Notes under the pieces: model-generated
Databases searched by the model: none
Told to the model about the DNA's origin: nothing
What the model saw: only the letters and a program-made list of their open reading frames with translations
Assembly: GCA_944325445.1 (NCBI GenBank)
Contig: CALVAG010000009.1
Span: 22,480 to 86,479 of the forward strand
Reading direction: 5' to 3'
DNA: 64,000 nt
From: an uncultured Bacteroidales bacterium
GTDB lineage: Bacteria > Bacteroidota > Bacteroidia > Bacteroidales > UBA932
Made by a program: the position numbers and the translations under genes
In this document: positions 35,879 through 45,200 of the stretch, one piece after another
Numbering within the stretch: position 1 is the stretch's first letter
Layout: each line of letters opens with the position of its first letter

Positions 35879-37558
35879 ACAACCCTTGAGTTCGCATCCA
35901 TTGTAAACCCCATTCTCAATAGTATGCTGCCCGTTCACAATCACATGCTCTATGCCTTTGCCCAGCTGATGAGGGTTGCTGTAGTCTGCAGTGTCTATTA
36001 TGGTGTCTGGGTTGAAGATGACGATATCGGCAGCATAGTTTACCGCTATGAGCCCCCTGTCTTTCAGTCCTATCCTTGATGCAGGAAGGGCAGTGCACTT
36101 GTAGATTCCAGTTGCAAGGTCGCATATCTTGTCTTCCCTGATATATTTGCCGAAAAACCTCTGGAATGTTCCGTATGAACGGGGATGCGGTATCTCTGTA
36201 GAGAGCGGCCCTTGCGGCGAGTAAACGCTGCCGTCCGATGCAGGCATTCCCAATTTATGGGCAAGGAACATCCTTACGTTATCTTCGGTCATGGCGAAAC
36301 CGGCCATCTGTACGCTGAGATTTTCACTTATAAGCAGATGCCTTATCATGGGCCATACGTCCATGCCGGAGATTTCGCAGCACTGTGCGATGTTTTTGCC
36401 CGAATACGCACTGTTTTCAGGATTGTAGCAGGCTGCTATCAGTACATTCTGAGGGCCGCCAAGCCTCTTTACACGGCTCTCCGCGTATGCGCCTATCTTG
36501 TCGCTTGTGGCCTTGTTTTTGAGTCTGGCCATAATGTCTGCATTGGAGCCGTCCCTGAGTTCCAAGGGAATGAAAGTTGTGAGGCCTGTTGAGAATGCTA
36601 TATACGGGTAGCGGTCGAATGTGACATCCACTCCGCTGTTGCGTGCATCCTCAATCAGTTTTATCATGTTTGGCCCTTTATGCCAGTTCGGTTCGTTCTG
36701 TGCCTTAAGATGCGAAATTTCCAGCCTTGCACCGGATTTGCGTGCTATCTCCAGAGCCTCCTGTATAGCCTCTTCGACACGGTCGTCCTCGTTTCTCATG
36801 TGTATGGCAAAGAGTCCGTTGTGTTTTGCCACAACCTTGCAGAGCTCTACAATCTCTTCATCGCTGGCATAGGAACCGGGGGCATATTCCAGACCGCAGG
36901 AGAGACCGAGGCTTCCCATCTCCATCTCCTTGTCGAGAATTGCGCACATCTTTGCAATGTCTTCTTTGGTGGCCTTGACGTTCTTGTCTCCCACGACTGC
37001 TGAACGCAGTTGCCCTTGTCCTGTGTAACTCTTGTAGTTGATCCCTATTTTTTTCTCTTTGAGCGCATTGTAAAAACCGTCTATGTCCTGCCAGAAAGGG
37101 AATCCGTAGCGGAGTTCGCCTTTTTTTGTTTCAAAGTATGCATCGGAGTAGGGGAACGGAGAGTCTCCGCAGTTGCCTCCGATATCTGTCGTTACACCCT
37201 GATAGATTCTGCTGTCACCGAGCGGGGCCTGCAAAAGATTGGTATCTGTATGGGTATGTATGTCTATGAATCCCGGAGATACTGCCAATCCCTTTGCATC
37301 TATGAGTTTGTCGCAGCTCTTGCCTATTTTGCCTATTGCTGCAATTTTGCCCTCTTTTATGCCTATATCGCCTTTAATCGGAGCCTTGCCGTCTCCGCAG
37401 TAGACAATGCCGTTGGTTATGATTGTATCGAACTGCTCCTTTGTGGTACAGCCCGCAACGAAACTGCCTCCGAAAAGCGAGGCTGCGCCGGCCAATGCAC
37501 CTGCGCTTACCGAGGTCTTGAGGAATCCTCTTCTTGACATTTTTCTGTCGTTTTCCAT
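35870..37558 (-). CDS. N-acyl-D-amino-acid deacylase-like amidohydrolase, Tat lipoprotein
   Basis: A 562-residue amidohydrolase. The N-terminus combines a twin-arginine motif SRRGFLK (Arg9, Arg10) with the lipobox VAGC (Cys37), so it should be folded before export and then lipid-anchored. The metal site HTHTD (His101, His103) and the later LSCGLEYAPG, EISHLKAQN and DRYPY segments match D-aminoacylase/D-glutamate-deacylase family proteins. It probably deacylates N-acyl-D-amino acids, perhaps from peptidoglycan; the exact substrate is not known. It is 21 bases downstream of apbE in the same direction. Confidence 0.88.
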   Translation of the reverse strand: MENDRKMSRRGFLKTSVSAGALAGAASLFGGSFVAGCTTKEQFDTIITNGIVYCGDGKAPIKGDIGIKEGKIAAIGKIGKSCDKLIDAKGLAVSPGFIDIHTHTDTNLLQAPLGDSRIYQGVTTDIGGNCGDSPFPYSDAYFETKKGELRYGFPFWQDIDGFYNALKEKKIGINYKSYTGQGQLRSAVVGDKNVKATKEDIAKMCAILDKEMEMGSLGLSCGLEYAPGSYASDEEIVELCKVVAKHNGLFAIHMRNEDDRVEEAIQEALEIARKSGARLEISHLKAQNEPNWHKGPNMIKLIEDARNSGVDVTFDRYPYIAFSTGLTTFIPLELRDGSNADIMARLKNKATSDKIGAYAESRVKRLGGPQNVLIAACYNPENSAYSGKNIAQCCEISGMDVWPMIRHLLISENLSVQMAGFAMTEDNVRMFLAHKLGMPASDGSVYSPQGPLSTEIPHPRSYGTFQRFFGKYIREDKICDLATGIYKCTALPASRIGLKDRGLIAVNYAADIVIFNPDTIIDTADYSNPHQLGKGIEHVIVNGQHTIENGVYNGCELKGCVL

Positions 37559-37579
37559 AATGCGTTTATGTTTTGTTTC

Positions 37580-38617
37580 TTATTGTATTTTAGTTTTTTG
37601 CATGAATCCTTCAGTCATGTAGACTTCCATGTTTTCGTTATCTCCGTAAATCAGCATGGCATCGAGTTCAGGTGAACTTTCCAATATCTTCCTGCTCTTT
37701 TCGACCCCTATGACCATAAAGTAGGTCGCATAGGCGTCTGCAATTGTCGCATTTTCGGCAATAACCGTCGCGGAAAGCAGGTTGTGCTGTACGGGTGCGC
37801 CCGTCACCGGGTCTATGGTGTGGGAATATTTTTTCCCATTTTCGATGTAGAATTTTCTGTAGTTGCCGGATGTCACCACGCCCTTTCCTGAAACCTCGAG
37901 AATCGTCTGCAACTGGTTGCCGGAAATAAAATTGCCGTCTACAGGTTTGTCTATTCCCACTCTCCATGCTCCGCCACCGGCATTTTTCCCCTTGCAGTAA
38001 ATTTCACCTCCTATCTCTATCATATAATCGGCGATGCCTTTCTGTTCGAATTTTTTTGCAAAAAAATCGCAGGAGTAGCCCTGTGCGACTGCATTGAAGT
38101 TGAGTTTTGCCCTTTTATCCTTTTTTACGATACGACAGCCGGTGCTATCTCCGCTCAGGCAAAACATATCCATTCCAGTAAACTGCCTGATGCTGTCTAT
38201 TTTCTCTTTGGTAACGCTGCCTTTTTCAGTAAACCCGAATCCCCAAATATCGAAAAGAGGGGCGGAGGCGGCATCCATTGCACCATTGCTCAACCTGTAG
38301 AAATCCTTTGAAAATCTGAATACATCCAGAAAAATGGAGTCCAATATGGCAGGTTCGTTCCTGTTTATCCTGGAGATTATGGAACAGGAGTCGTAGCCGG
38401 AGACGGATTTGTTTATCTTTTCGAACCATACGGGCACACCGGCTTCTATTTCTTTCTTTATTATTTCCGCCGAGTCTCCGGCGGCTTTATAGACTATGTG
38501 ATAGGTCGTGCCCTGAGCGAATCCGTCTAATGTGACATACTCTCCGTTTTGTGAACCGCCGCAGCCTGAAAGGATGAAAAAAAGCGGGATAGAAAGTATT
38601 ATAAAGGCTTTTTTCAT
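37580..38617 (-). CDS. apbE: FAD:protein FMN transferase (ApbE) lipoprotein
   Basis: A 345-residue lipoprotein (ILSGC, Cys19) that transfers FMN from FAD to a Thr or Ser of exported flavoproteins. Family landmarks are FAQGTTYHIVY near the mature N-terminus, LNFNAVAQGYSCD mid-protein, the MIEIGGEIYCKG segment, and the metal-binding region YSHTIDPVTGAPV near the C-terminus. No Rnf, NQR or FMN-bind gene is visible in the window, so its targets lie elsewhere. First gene of the apbE-aminoacylase pair, divergent from the FISUMP gene. Confidence 0.94.
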   Translation of the reverse strand: MKKAFIILSIPLFFILSGCGGSQNGEYVTLDGFAQGTTYHIVYKAAGDSAEIIKKEIEAGVPVWFEKINKSVSGYDSCSIISRINRNEPAILDSIFLDVFRFSKDFYRLSNGAMDAASAPLFDIWGFGFTEKGSVTKEKIDSIRQFTGMDMFCLSGDSTGCRIVKKDKRAKLNFNAVAQGYSCDFFAKKFEQKGIADYMIEIGGEIYCKGKNAGGGAWRVGIDKPVDGNFISGNQLQTILEVSGKGVVTSGNYRKFYIENGKKYSHTIDPVTGAPVQHNLLSATVIAENATIADAYATYFMVIGVEKSRKILESSPELDAMLIYGDNENMEVYMTEGFMQKTKIQ

Positions 38618-38632
38618 GGCATGATTTTAGTA

Positions 38633-38640
38633 CAAAATTA
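38633..38640 (-). promoter_or_regulatory. -7 promoter box (TAATTTTG) of apbE
   Basis: Perfect TAnnTTTG on the minus strand, 15 bases before the apbE start. Confidence 0.55.
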
Positions 38641-38716
38641 GAAAAAATAGATTAAAATAATTGTTTTAAGCATAAAAAATATGCACATTTGCAGATGTTT
38701 TTCAACGAGTGTTCAG

Positions 38717-39751
38717 ATGAAATATTCGCATTGGTCCAAAGATATATTCCTTTTGGTTTTGCTGGCTTTTTTTACAATGAGTCTCGGCTCCTGCAAAAAA
38801 GATGACGAGGAGGAGGAAGCACTGCCCATGATGACGGGAGACCTGCTCTATGACATTCCTATCTATGCAAAGACGAACTCTTCGTTCACTCTTACGGCAT
38901 ACGGCCTTACAAGCCCTGAAGCGGACAAGATCAGTTATATATGGACATCTGCGAATCTGTTGAAGGATACGGTAAGGGAACCCTCCTGTGTGATAACGGT
39001 TCCCGATTCAATAGGCGTCTATCCCATAACTCTCACGGCTTCGTCCGACGGATATTACGACAGGGTCACATCCAAGACCTTGACATCGATAGATACGGAA
39101 TTCGGCAAGACCGTTACGGAGATGCCCCGTCCTACCGATTCCATAAAGGATCCGCGCGACGGACAGTGGTATTACATAACGGCTGTCGGAAATCTCGACT
39201 GGTTCGTAGACAATCTCAACTGGGCAGAGGCAGGGGAGGCGTACGGCAAGTCCGATGATTTGGGAGAAATAATGGGGCGTCTCTATACCTGGAACGATGC
39301 TACGGAAGGCGTTTCAGCATCCGGACTCGGCGCAGGGCCTCAGGGCGTATGCCCTCCGGGGTGGAGCATCCCCACAAAGGAGGACTGGGAAGACCTTGCC
39401 ATGAATCTGAATGACGGCGAGCCGGTCCCTTTCGATTCTAATTGGGTGGGCCTTGGAGAAAAGGTTATGATTGCGGCCCTTTTCAACGGAGAAAAGATGT
39501 GGCCCTACACTCCGGATTGCAATCCTGAAAACAAGTTCGGCTGGGCTGCATTTCCGGCCGGAAGCTGTATGAACAGTTATAATAATTATACCGGGCTCTT
39601 CTCTTATGCTTTCTGGTGGGCAAGTACCGAATATTCGGAAAGCAAGGCATATTACAGGTATCTGTATGCCGACAGCAGGGATTTTATGAGAAATATTGTG
39701 GGCAAGGGGGATTTCGGTGCATCTGTCAGATGCGTAAGGTTAAAACAGTAA
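38717..39751 (+). CDS. FISUMP-domain lipoprotein
   Basis: A 344-residue lipoprotein; the ATG at 38717 gives a proper signal peptide with LGSC and an acylated Cys26, followed by an acidic linker (KKDDEEEEA). Residues about 45-140 form a PKD- or Ig-like beta domain (KISYIWTSANLL, GVYPITLTASSDG). The C-terminal FISUMP domain starts near residue 155 and shows YTWNDATEG, GVCPPGWSIPTKEDWEDL, the FPAGSC and WWASTE motifs, and ends SVRCVRLKQ. Such proteins are displayed on the cell surface; binding target unknown. Related in domain type to the truncated gene at the left edge. Confidence 0.88.
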   Translation: MKYSHWSKDIFLLVLLAFFTMSLGSCKKDDEEEEALPMMTGDLLYDIPIYAKTNSSFTLTAYGLTSPEADKISYIWTSANLLKDTVREPSCVITVPDSIGVYPITLTASSDGYYDRVTSKTLTSIDTEFGKTVTEMPRPTDSIKDPRDGQWYYITAVGNLDWFVDNLNWAEAGEAYGKSDDLGEIMGRLYTWNDATEGVSASGLGAGPQGVCPPGWSIPTKEDWEDLAMNLNDGEPVPFDSNWVGLGEKVMIAALFNGEKMWPYTPDCNPENKFGWAAFPAGSCMNSYNNYTGLFSYAFWWASTEYSESKAYYRYLYADSRDFMRNIVGKGDFGASVRCVRLKQ

Positions 39752-39766
39752 AAATATAAATTTCAC

Positions 39767-40357
39767 ATGAAAAAATCGACAGTTGTCCTTTTGGTGGTAA
39801 TAGCAGTTGTGCTGGTGCTCTTTTTCTGGATTAAAGGTACCTATAACGGAATGGTTACCATGGATGAAGGCGTTAAAACAGCATGGAGTCAGGTTGAAAA
39901 CGTATATCAGCGCAGGGCGGATCTGATACCGAATCTTGTTGCAACCGTAAAGGGGTATGCCGAACATGAATCGGCGACCTTGGAGGGTGTTGTGGCGGCC
40001 CGCTCCAAAGCTACCGGAGTGAATGTGGACCCTGAAAATCTTACGCCGGAGAAACTGGCTGAATTTCAGCAGGCACAGGGCGAATTGAGCGCAGCGTTGG
40101 GAAGGTTGCTTGTTATACAGGAGAATTATCCTGATTTAAAGGCGAATGCAAACTTTATGGCCTTGCAGCAGCAATTGGAAGGCAGTGAGAACAGAATCGC
40201 GGTTGAACGTAGAAAATTCAATGACGCTGCGAGAGCATACAATACAGCAATAAGAAAATTCCCGAGCAATATCATTGCCGGCATGTTCGGATTCGGCTCA
40301 AAACCCTATTTCGAAGCGGATGAATCTGCTTCGCAGGCTCCAAAAGTAGAGTTCTGA
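39767..40357 (+). CDS. LemA-family protein
   Basis: A 196-residue protein with one N-terminal transmembrane segment (about residues 5-24) and a coiled helical body. The string NVYQRRADLIPNLVATVKGY (about residues 46-65) is the family signature. The role of LemA is not established; in other bacteria it is linked to envelope stress and membrane-protein quality control. A single base is shared with the next gene (TGATG at 40355-40359). LemA followed by TPM-domain proteins is a common conserved cluster in Bacteroidota. Confidence 0.93.
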   Translation: MKKSTVVLLVVIAVVLVLFFWIKGTYNGMVTMDEGVKTAWSQVENVYQRRADLIPNLVATVKGYAEHESATLEGVVAARSKATGVNVDPENLTPEKLAEFQQAQGELSAALGRLLVIQENYPDLKANANFMALQQQLEGSENRIAVERRKFNDAARAYNTAIRKFPSNIIAGMFGFGSKPYFEADESASQAPKVEF

Positions 40358-40788
40358 TGAGCGCATTTCTCTCCAAGGAGGATCAGAACAGAATAGTAAA
40401 GGCCATAGAAGAGGCCGAACTCAACACCTCCGGGGAGGTGAGGGTACATCTTGAGTCCAAATGCAAGGGAGATGCTGTACAGAGGGCCGTTTTCGTTTTT
40501 AATTTCCTTAAAATGTATAAGACCAGGGAGAGAAACGGAGTCTTGATTTACTTGGCGTACAAAAGCAGGAAATTCGCAATCATAGGCGACACAGGCATAA
40601 ACGAGAAGGTTCCGGAGGGGTTCTGGAACAGAATAAGGGAACATATGGGCGAGGCCTTTTCAAAAGGCGCCTTCGCCGATGGAATCTGTAATGCGATAAG
40701 GGAGTCCGGAGAGTCCCTGAAAGCCTATTTCCCATATAGAAGCGATGATGTCAATGAGCAACCGAACGAAATCTCTTTTGGCGATTAG
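40357..40788 (+). CDS. TPM-domain protein, soluble
   Basis: A 143-residue protein with no signal peptide. The string SGEVRVHLESKCKG (about residues 25-38) and the FAIIGDTGINEKVP segment (69-82) are typical of the TPM (TLP18.3/Psb32/MOLO-1) fold, which in some members binds metal or has weak phosphatase activity. It lies between lemA and a second, membrane-anchored TPM gene, with a 1-base overlap and a 1-base gap, so the three form one operon. Confidence 0.88.
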   Translation: MSAFLSKEDQNRIVKAIEEAELNTSGEVRVHLESKCKGDAVQRAVFVFNFLKMYKTRERNGVLIYLAYKSRKFAIIGDTGINEKVPEGFWNRIREHMGEAFSKGAFADGICNAIRESGESLKAYFPYRSDDVNEQPNEISFGD

Positions 40789-40789
40789 C

Positions 40790-41605
40790 ATGCGACGCAA
40801 CATATTTACGATAATATTTTTTATAGCGGCAGCCGTATTCTCCTGTTATGGGGCGGCGGCGTCGGATATTCCGCAGCGTCCCGTACCGCCTCGTCTGCTT
40901 AACGATTTCGTGGGGATATTCACTCCGTCGCAGGCCCGAAATATCGAACACAGGCTTGTAGCTTTCGCGGATTCTACGTCGAATCAGATTGCGGTGGTAA
41001 TCGTGCCCCAGCTATACGGATTCGACAAGGCTGATCTTGCCTTCAGAATCGGAGAGGAGTGGGGCGTGGGCAGCGACAGGTTCGACAACGGCATAGTGAT
41101 GCTTATCAAACCCAAAACCGCGACTTCTGCCGGAGAGCTTTTCATAGCTACAGGTTACGGGCTCGAAGGGGCCATCCCGGATGCCACGGCAGGAGAGATA
41201 GTAAACAGATATATGATTCCCTTTCTTAAGGAGAACGATTACTATTCGGCCGTGAACACTGCGCTGGAGATTCTCTTCAAACTTGCTTCGGGAGAGATTT
41301 CTTATAAGGAGGTTTCCAAAAATTCGGGCGATACGGCAATGATAATATCATTTTTGATATTTGTCGTAATCTTTGCAGTGGTAATGGGCCTCTCCGGCGG
41401 TACGAAAAACCTTGGAGGCGGAAACGGACGTAACGGGCACGGCGGAGGACCGTCTGCCATCGATCTTGTCATGCTTGGAATTCTTTCCGGGGCCGGACGC
41501 GGAGGCAGAGGCTCTTCAGGCTTTGGAGGCGGCTTCGGCGGTGGCGGATTCGGAGGATTCGGGGGAGGCAGTTTCGGCGGTGGCGGTGCCGGCGGTTCCT
41601 GGTAA
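40790..41605 (+). CDS. TPM-domain membrane protein with Gly-rich tail
   Basis: A 271-residue protein from the ATG at 40790, which gives a proper signal peptide; upstream in-frame ATGs would overlap the preceding gene. The TPM domain (about 25-165) includes LNDFVGIFTPSQARNIE and ATGYGLEGAIPD. A transmembrane segment follows near residues 185-205, then a tail ending in tandem GGFGG and GGSFGGGG units, a layout usual for the YgcG-like group. The last 90 bases are overlapped on the other strand by the 3' end of the PhoH gene. Confidence 0.88.
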   Translation: MRRNIFTIIFFIAAAVFSCYGAAASDIPQRPVPPRLLNDFVGIFTPSQARNIEHRLVAFADSTSNQIAVVIVPQLYGFDKADLAFRIGEEWGVGSDRFDNGIVMLIKPKTATSAGELFIATGYGLEGAIPDATAGEIVNRYMIPFLKENDYYSAVNTALEILFKLASGEISYKEVSKNSGDTAMIISFLIFVVIFAVVMGLSGGTKNLGGGNGRNGHGGGPSAIDLVMLGILSGAGRGGRGSSGFGGGFGGGGFGGFGGGSFGGGGAGGSW

Positions 41606-42562
41606 TGACGTCTCTTCTTCTTTTTCAAACGCCTTTACGATTTTGCTTACAAGGGGGTGGCGGACTATGTCATCTCTCGTAAAGTTGATTACGCTTATGC
41701 CCTTTATGGATTTCAAGAGAGAAATGCCCTTGATCAGGCCTGAATCCTCCCTGTTTGGCAAATCTATTTGCGTGGCGTCGCCCGTGACTATGAATTTGGC
41801 GTTTTCTCCCATACGGGTCAGGAACATTTTCAGTTGCCCGAAACTCGTATTCTGTGCCTCGTCGAGAATGACGAATGCGCTTTCAAGCGTGCGCCCTCTC
41901 ATATAGGCAAGAGGTGCAATCTGTATTACGCCATCCTCCATATACTGTTTTAATTTTTGGGAGGGAATCATATCCATTAATGCGTCGTACAGAGGCTGCA
42001 GATAGGGGTCCAGCTTCTCCTTGAGGTCGCCCGGAAGGAACCCGAGCCGTTCCCCGGCTTCTACGGCGGGCCTGGTGAGTATGAGCTTTTTGACTTCTCT
42101 GTTTTTTAATGCCCTTACAGCAAGTGCTATAGCTGTGTATGTCTTGCCTGTCCCCGCAGGCCCGAGTGCAAAAATCAGGTCATGCTTATAATAGTCGGCC
42201 ACTAATTTTTTCTGATTCTTGGTCCTTGCCCTTATGCTCTTTCCGTCATTCCCGTAGACTATGATATCGCTGTTTACGCCCGAAACTTCCGGCAGCAGCC
42301 TCTCCTGCGGTTCAGATTCAAAAATAGCGTCGATATCATCTATGCTCAGGCTTCTCTTTTTCCCTCTTGTCTCTATTACCCTGTTGAGGGCCTTTTCAAA
42401 AGCGGCGATATCCTTATCGCATCCTTTCAATGCAATTGAATTTCCCCTTGCGATTACCTTCAATTTCGGAAAGTACCCGCCCAGCCTCAGAATCAGCCTG
42501 TCGTTTACACCGAAAATTTCGACCGGGTCTATATGGTGCAACTCTATCCTCTTCTCACTCAT
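41516..42562 (-). CDS. PhoH-family ATPase
   Basis: A 348-residue P-loop protein. An N-terminal KH-like region (about 5-65) precedes the PhoH ATPase domain with Walker A GPAGTGKT (134-141), the DEAQ Walker B box (234-237) and TGDATQIDLP (260-269). Proteins of this type are RNA-associated ATPases, sometimes linked to rRNA maturation by YbeY; the cellular role is not settled. The conserved domain ends near residue 317. The last about 30 residues (rich in Ala, Thr, Ser, Glu) are encoded opposite the Gly-rich end of the TPM gene. Its start overlaps the end of capA by 8 bases. Confidence 0.92.
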   Translation of the reverse strand: MSEKRIELHHIDPVEIFGVNDRLILRLGGYFPKLKVIARGNSIALKGCDKDIAAFEKALNRVIETRGKKRSLSIDDIDAIFESEPQERLLPEVSGVNSDIIVYGNDGKSIRARTKNQKKLVADYYKHDLIFALGPAGTGKTYTAIALAVRALKNREVKKLILTRPAVEAGERLGFLPGDLKEKLDPYLQPLYDALMDMIPSQKLKQYMEDGVIQIAPLAYMRGRTLESAFVILDEAQNTSFGQLKMFLTRMGENAKFIVTGDATQIDLPNREDSGLIKGISLLKSIKGISVINFTRDDIVRHPLVSKIVKAFEKEEETSLPGTAGTATAETASPESSESATAEAASKA

Positions 42563-43754
42563 GACTCAATCCCTTGTAAAGGTTTAGATTTTTAACGTAT
42601 TCGTATGTCTTGACCATTCTTCCGTATTGCCCGTGCCTTACCTTTTTGTGCGCTTTGGGATTGTTCTTAAAATAATCTATCGGTACGACAGTATAATCTT
42701 TCTCGAACTCTCCGGCCTTGAAACACCATAAATACTCGTATTTTGGAGGAAGCAGCCCGATTGCTCCCGATATGTTGTCTCTTACAAGCGTAATGGTTAC
42801 CAGAAGTTCCAGTTGGGTATAATCAGGCTCGCTTTGGTTTGATATATAGTTTCCCAAAGAATAAAAAACTATGTTCTTTATGGCCTTTTCCTGCGGCAGG
42901 CTCTCCTCCGCATATTCTGTTTCCCCTGTCTGCGGGACATGCGGATGGCCGCCTATTATCACCCTGACTCCCTCTCTTTTGAGCATTTCCGCCCATTTTT
43001 TCTGTTCTTCGTTAGGGTAAAGTTGGTATTCTTCTCCCCAGTGCGGGAGGGCTATGATTATTTCTGCCCCCCTTTCGAATCCTCTTCTGATAGCCTTCTT
43101 TACCTCTATGCTGTCCATTCCGTTTACGACAAACGGCTCGGGAACGGGGAATCCGTTCGTCCCGTATGTGAAGTTCAGAAAGGCTATTTTCACTCCGTTT
43201 ATAACCAGTATCTTGGGATTTTCTGACTTCTCTTCGAGAGAGTCCCGGTATGCCCCGGTATAATTGACTCCCAAAGAATCGTATAGCTCTATCGTACGCC
43301 TTATTCCCTTTTCCCCTTTGTCGAGCAGGTGGTTATTGGCTATAAGAAAAAGATCTATTCCGCTTCTCACAGCCTCCTCCGCTATGGATACGGGTGCAGA
43401 AAATTCCGGGTATCCGCTATAGGGAGGAACTCCTACGGGGAACTCCATATTGGCTACGGTTATATCTGAATTGCCGATCTGCTCTCCTATATATTTGAAA
43501 ACATGCGAATAGTCGTAAGAGTCGGCCGAATCAGGGTCCGCCCCCGGAATCAGCGCGCTCTTAAGCTGCTTTCCGTGTTGCATGACATCTCCTATAAAAG
43601 AGATTACTACAGTATCCTTTTCTTTCAAAAGCCTGGGAATCTCTATAGGCAAAGGGGTAATTTCCCTGTCTGCCAGTTGCCCGTATGCGATATCGGGGAG
43701 AATAAAACTTGTGACCGATATTGAAAATAAAAGTTTTATAAAAAGATTTTTCAC
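42555..43754 (-). CDS. CapA-family (poly-gamma-glutamate capsule type) protein
   Basis: A 399-residue protein with a metallophosphoesterase-like fold: VISFIGDVMQHGKQ near the start of the domain, ANMEFP, ANNHLLDKGEKG, LPHWGEEY and GGHPHVPQ are in the family order. The GTG at 43754 is proposed as the start because it overlaps the preceding stop (GTGA) and gives a signal peptide ending near AYGQ; an ATG at 43826 would precede the signal with charged residues. Role in polyglutamate or other capsule handling is known for the family, not shown here. Middle gene of DUF389-capA-phoH. Confidence 0.87.
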   Translation of the reverse strand: MKNLFIKLLFSISVTSFILPDIAYGQLADREITPLPIEIPRLLKEKDTVVISFIGDVMQHGKQLKSALIPGADPDSADSYDYSHVFKYIGEQIGNSDITVANMEFPVGVPPYSGYPEFSAPVSIAEEAVRSGIDLFLIANNHLLDKGEKGIRRTIELYDSLGVNYTGAYRDSLEEKSENPKILVINGVKIAFLNFTYGTNGFPVPEPFVVNGMDSIEVKKAIRRGFERGAEIIIALPHWGEEYQLYPNEEQKKWAEMLKREGVRVIIGGHPHVPQTGETEYAEESLPQEKAIKNIVFYSLGNYISNQSEPDYTQLELLVTITLVRDNISGAIGLLPPKYEYLWCFKAGEFEKDYTVVPIDYFKNNPKAHKKVRHGQYGRMVKTYEYVKNLNLYKGLSHE

Positions 43755-45109
43755 TCTTCCTGCTGTTTTTTGAAATCCGAAGTTATGACTTTTATGTTGG
43801 TGTTTCTCAGTCTTACAGAGAGCCACTGCCTTATTTTCATCTTTTGTTCCCGAGTGATCTCTCCGTTCAATTCGATAAATGCGACTATCTGCTCTTTATC
43901 CTGTGTCTGCCCGTTTTGCAGTTCGCTTTTTAATCCGCGGGCCAGGGTGAGAGATTTGATCTGAGGATATTCTACATAGAGCTCTTTGGCTATCTGGCTG
44001 CTCGGCAGTTCCTTTTCCCTGTACATTCTCAACTCGTTCTCCATTTCGCTTATCAGTTCTTCCCGGCGCCGGATTTCACCTTCGCTCTGCTTGAAGATGC
44101 TCTCTACAAGTTCGCTGTCGCTTTCATGGTGGTATGTACTGTTCTGGTTTATCTCGATCTCCTTTTCATTTATTCCATATCCGGCAGCCTCTTTTTTAAG
44201 TTCGTCCAATGAGTGTTCGTCCATTCCTTCTCCGGCAATGGAGAGAGTGAGCAATGACTTGCCTGCGCTTTGGGTTATGGAATAGTCATAGATATAGCTG
44301 TTGCCCAATGTCCTGTTCGCTTCGACAAATGCCTTTGCATCTGTACTGAAGCGGTTTTCTCTTATGACCATTATCGCAGTATAAATGCTCGGCAATACCA
44401 AAATGACTGTAAAGACGGTTATCAGCCTGTGTACTTTCTTCGCCTTTTGCGGGTCGGATATTTTTACGAGCGGGAATTTCATATATCTGACCATCAGAAA
44501 GACGGCTAAAGCGATAAAGGCCGAGTTTATGAAATAGAGATAAACCGCTCCGAAGAAGTATTCGGCATTTCCGTTTGCGATGCCGAATCCAGCCGTACCC
44601 AACTGCGGCATGAGCGCCGTTGCGATGGCTACTCCGGCGAAAACGGTACCCTTTTCCTTTCTGCAAACCTCTACAATTACCGCAAGTCCGCTGAAAAAGG
44701 CTATAAGCACATCATAAACGGTAGGATTTGTCCTGGCCAGCAGTTCAGAGGGATTTTCCAGAGAAAGCGGAGTTATAAGGAAATAGATTGCGGCGGTAAA
44801 GATACTTATGCAGGTCATGAGTATGAGATTCTTGAACGATTTTCTCAACAGGCCCATATCGTTTATTCCCAATGACAGGCCTATGCCCATGACCGGACCC
44901 ATGAGCGGAGATATAAGCATTGCTCCAATTACGACGGGGATGGAGTTTATATTGAGCCCGACGCTTGCTACAGCAACGGCGAATATCAGTATCCAGACAT
45001 TGCTCCCCCTGAATTCGGTAGAGGCTGTTATCTTCTGTCTGGCCGCTTCGATATCTATGTCGTTCGAGAAGTTTACAATGCTCCTTAAGTATCTGAATAT
45101 CGATTTCAT
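43751..45109 (-). CDS. DUF389 membrane protein
   Basis: A 452-residue protein. A short basic N-terminus is followed by a hydrophobic core with about six transmembrane segments, including the highly conserved GLNINSIPVVIGAMLISPLM segment, and a second conserved stretch VGAMLISPL-type loop with GPVMGIGLSLG. The C-terminal half (about 240-452) is soluble and partly coiled-coil (RRREELISEMENELRMYREK). The family's function is unknown; membership is clear. The ATG at 45109 is chosen over 45124 because it starts the conserved MKSIFRYL. First gene of the operon. Confidence 0.9.
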   Translation of the reverse strand: MKSIFRYLRSIVNFSNDIDIEAARQKITASTEFRGSNVWILIFAVAVASVGLNINSIPVVIGAMLISPLMGPVMGIGLSLGINDMGLLRKSFKNLILMTCISIFTAAIYFLITPLSLENPSELLARTNPTVYDVLIAFFSGLAVIVEVCRKEKGTVFAGVAIATALMPQLGTAGFGIANGNAEYFFGAVYLYFINSAFIALAVFLMVRYMKFPLVKISDPQKAKKVHRLITVFTVILVLPSIYTAIMVIRENRFSTDAKAFVEANRTLGNSYIYDYSITQSAGKSLLTLSIAGEGMDEHSLDELKKEAAGYGINEKEIEINQNSTYHHESDSELVESIFKQSEGEIRRREELISEMENELRMYREKELPSSQIAKELYVEYPQIKSLTLARGLKSELQNGQTQDKEQIVAFIELNGEITREQKMKIRQWLSVRLRNTNIKVITSDFKKQQEE

Positions 45110-45152
45110 AGCGTAAATATACATTTTTTTTCAGATATTCGGTCATTATTTT

Positions 45153-45160
45153 TATCTTTG
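45153..45160 (+). promoter_or_regulatory. -7 promoter box (TATCTTTG) of the SPOR gene
   Basis: Perfect TAnnTTTG, 40 bases before the ATG at 45201, in the divergent gap with the DUF389 gene. Confidence 0.6.
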
Positions 45161-45200
45161 TAAACAGTGAATTATCTAATGGTATGGGAGGTAAATTGAT

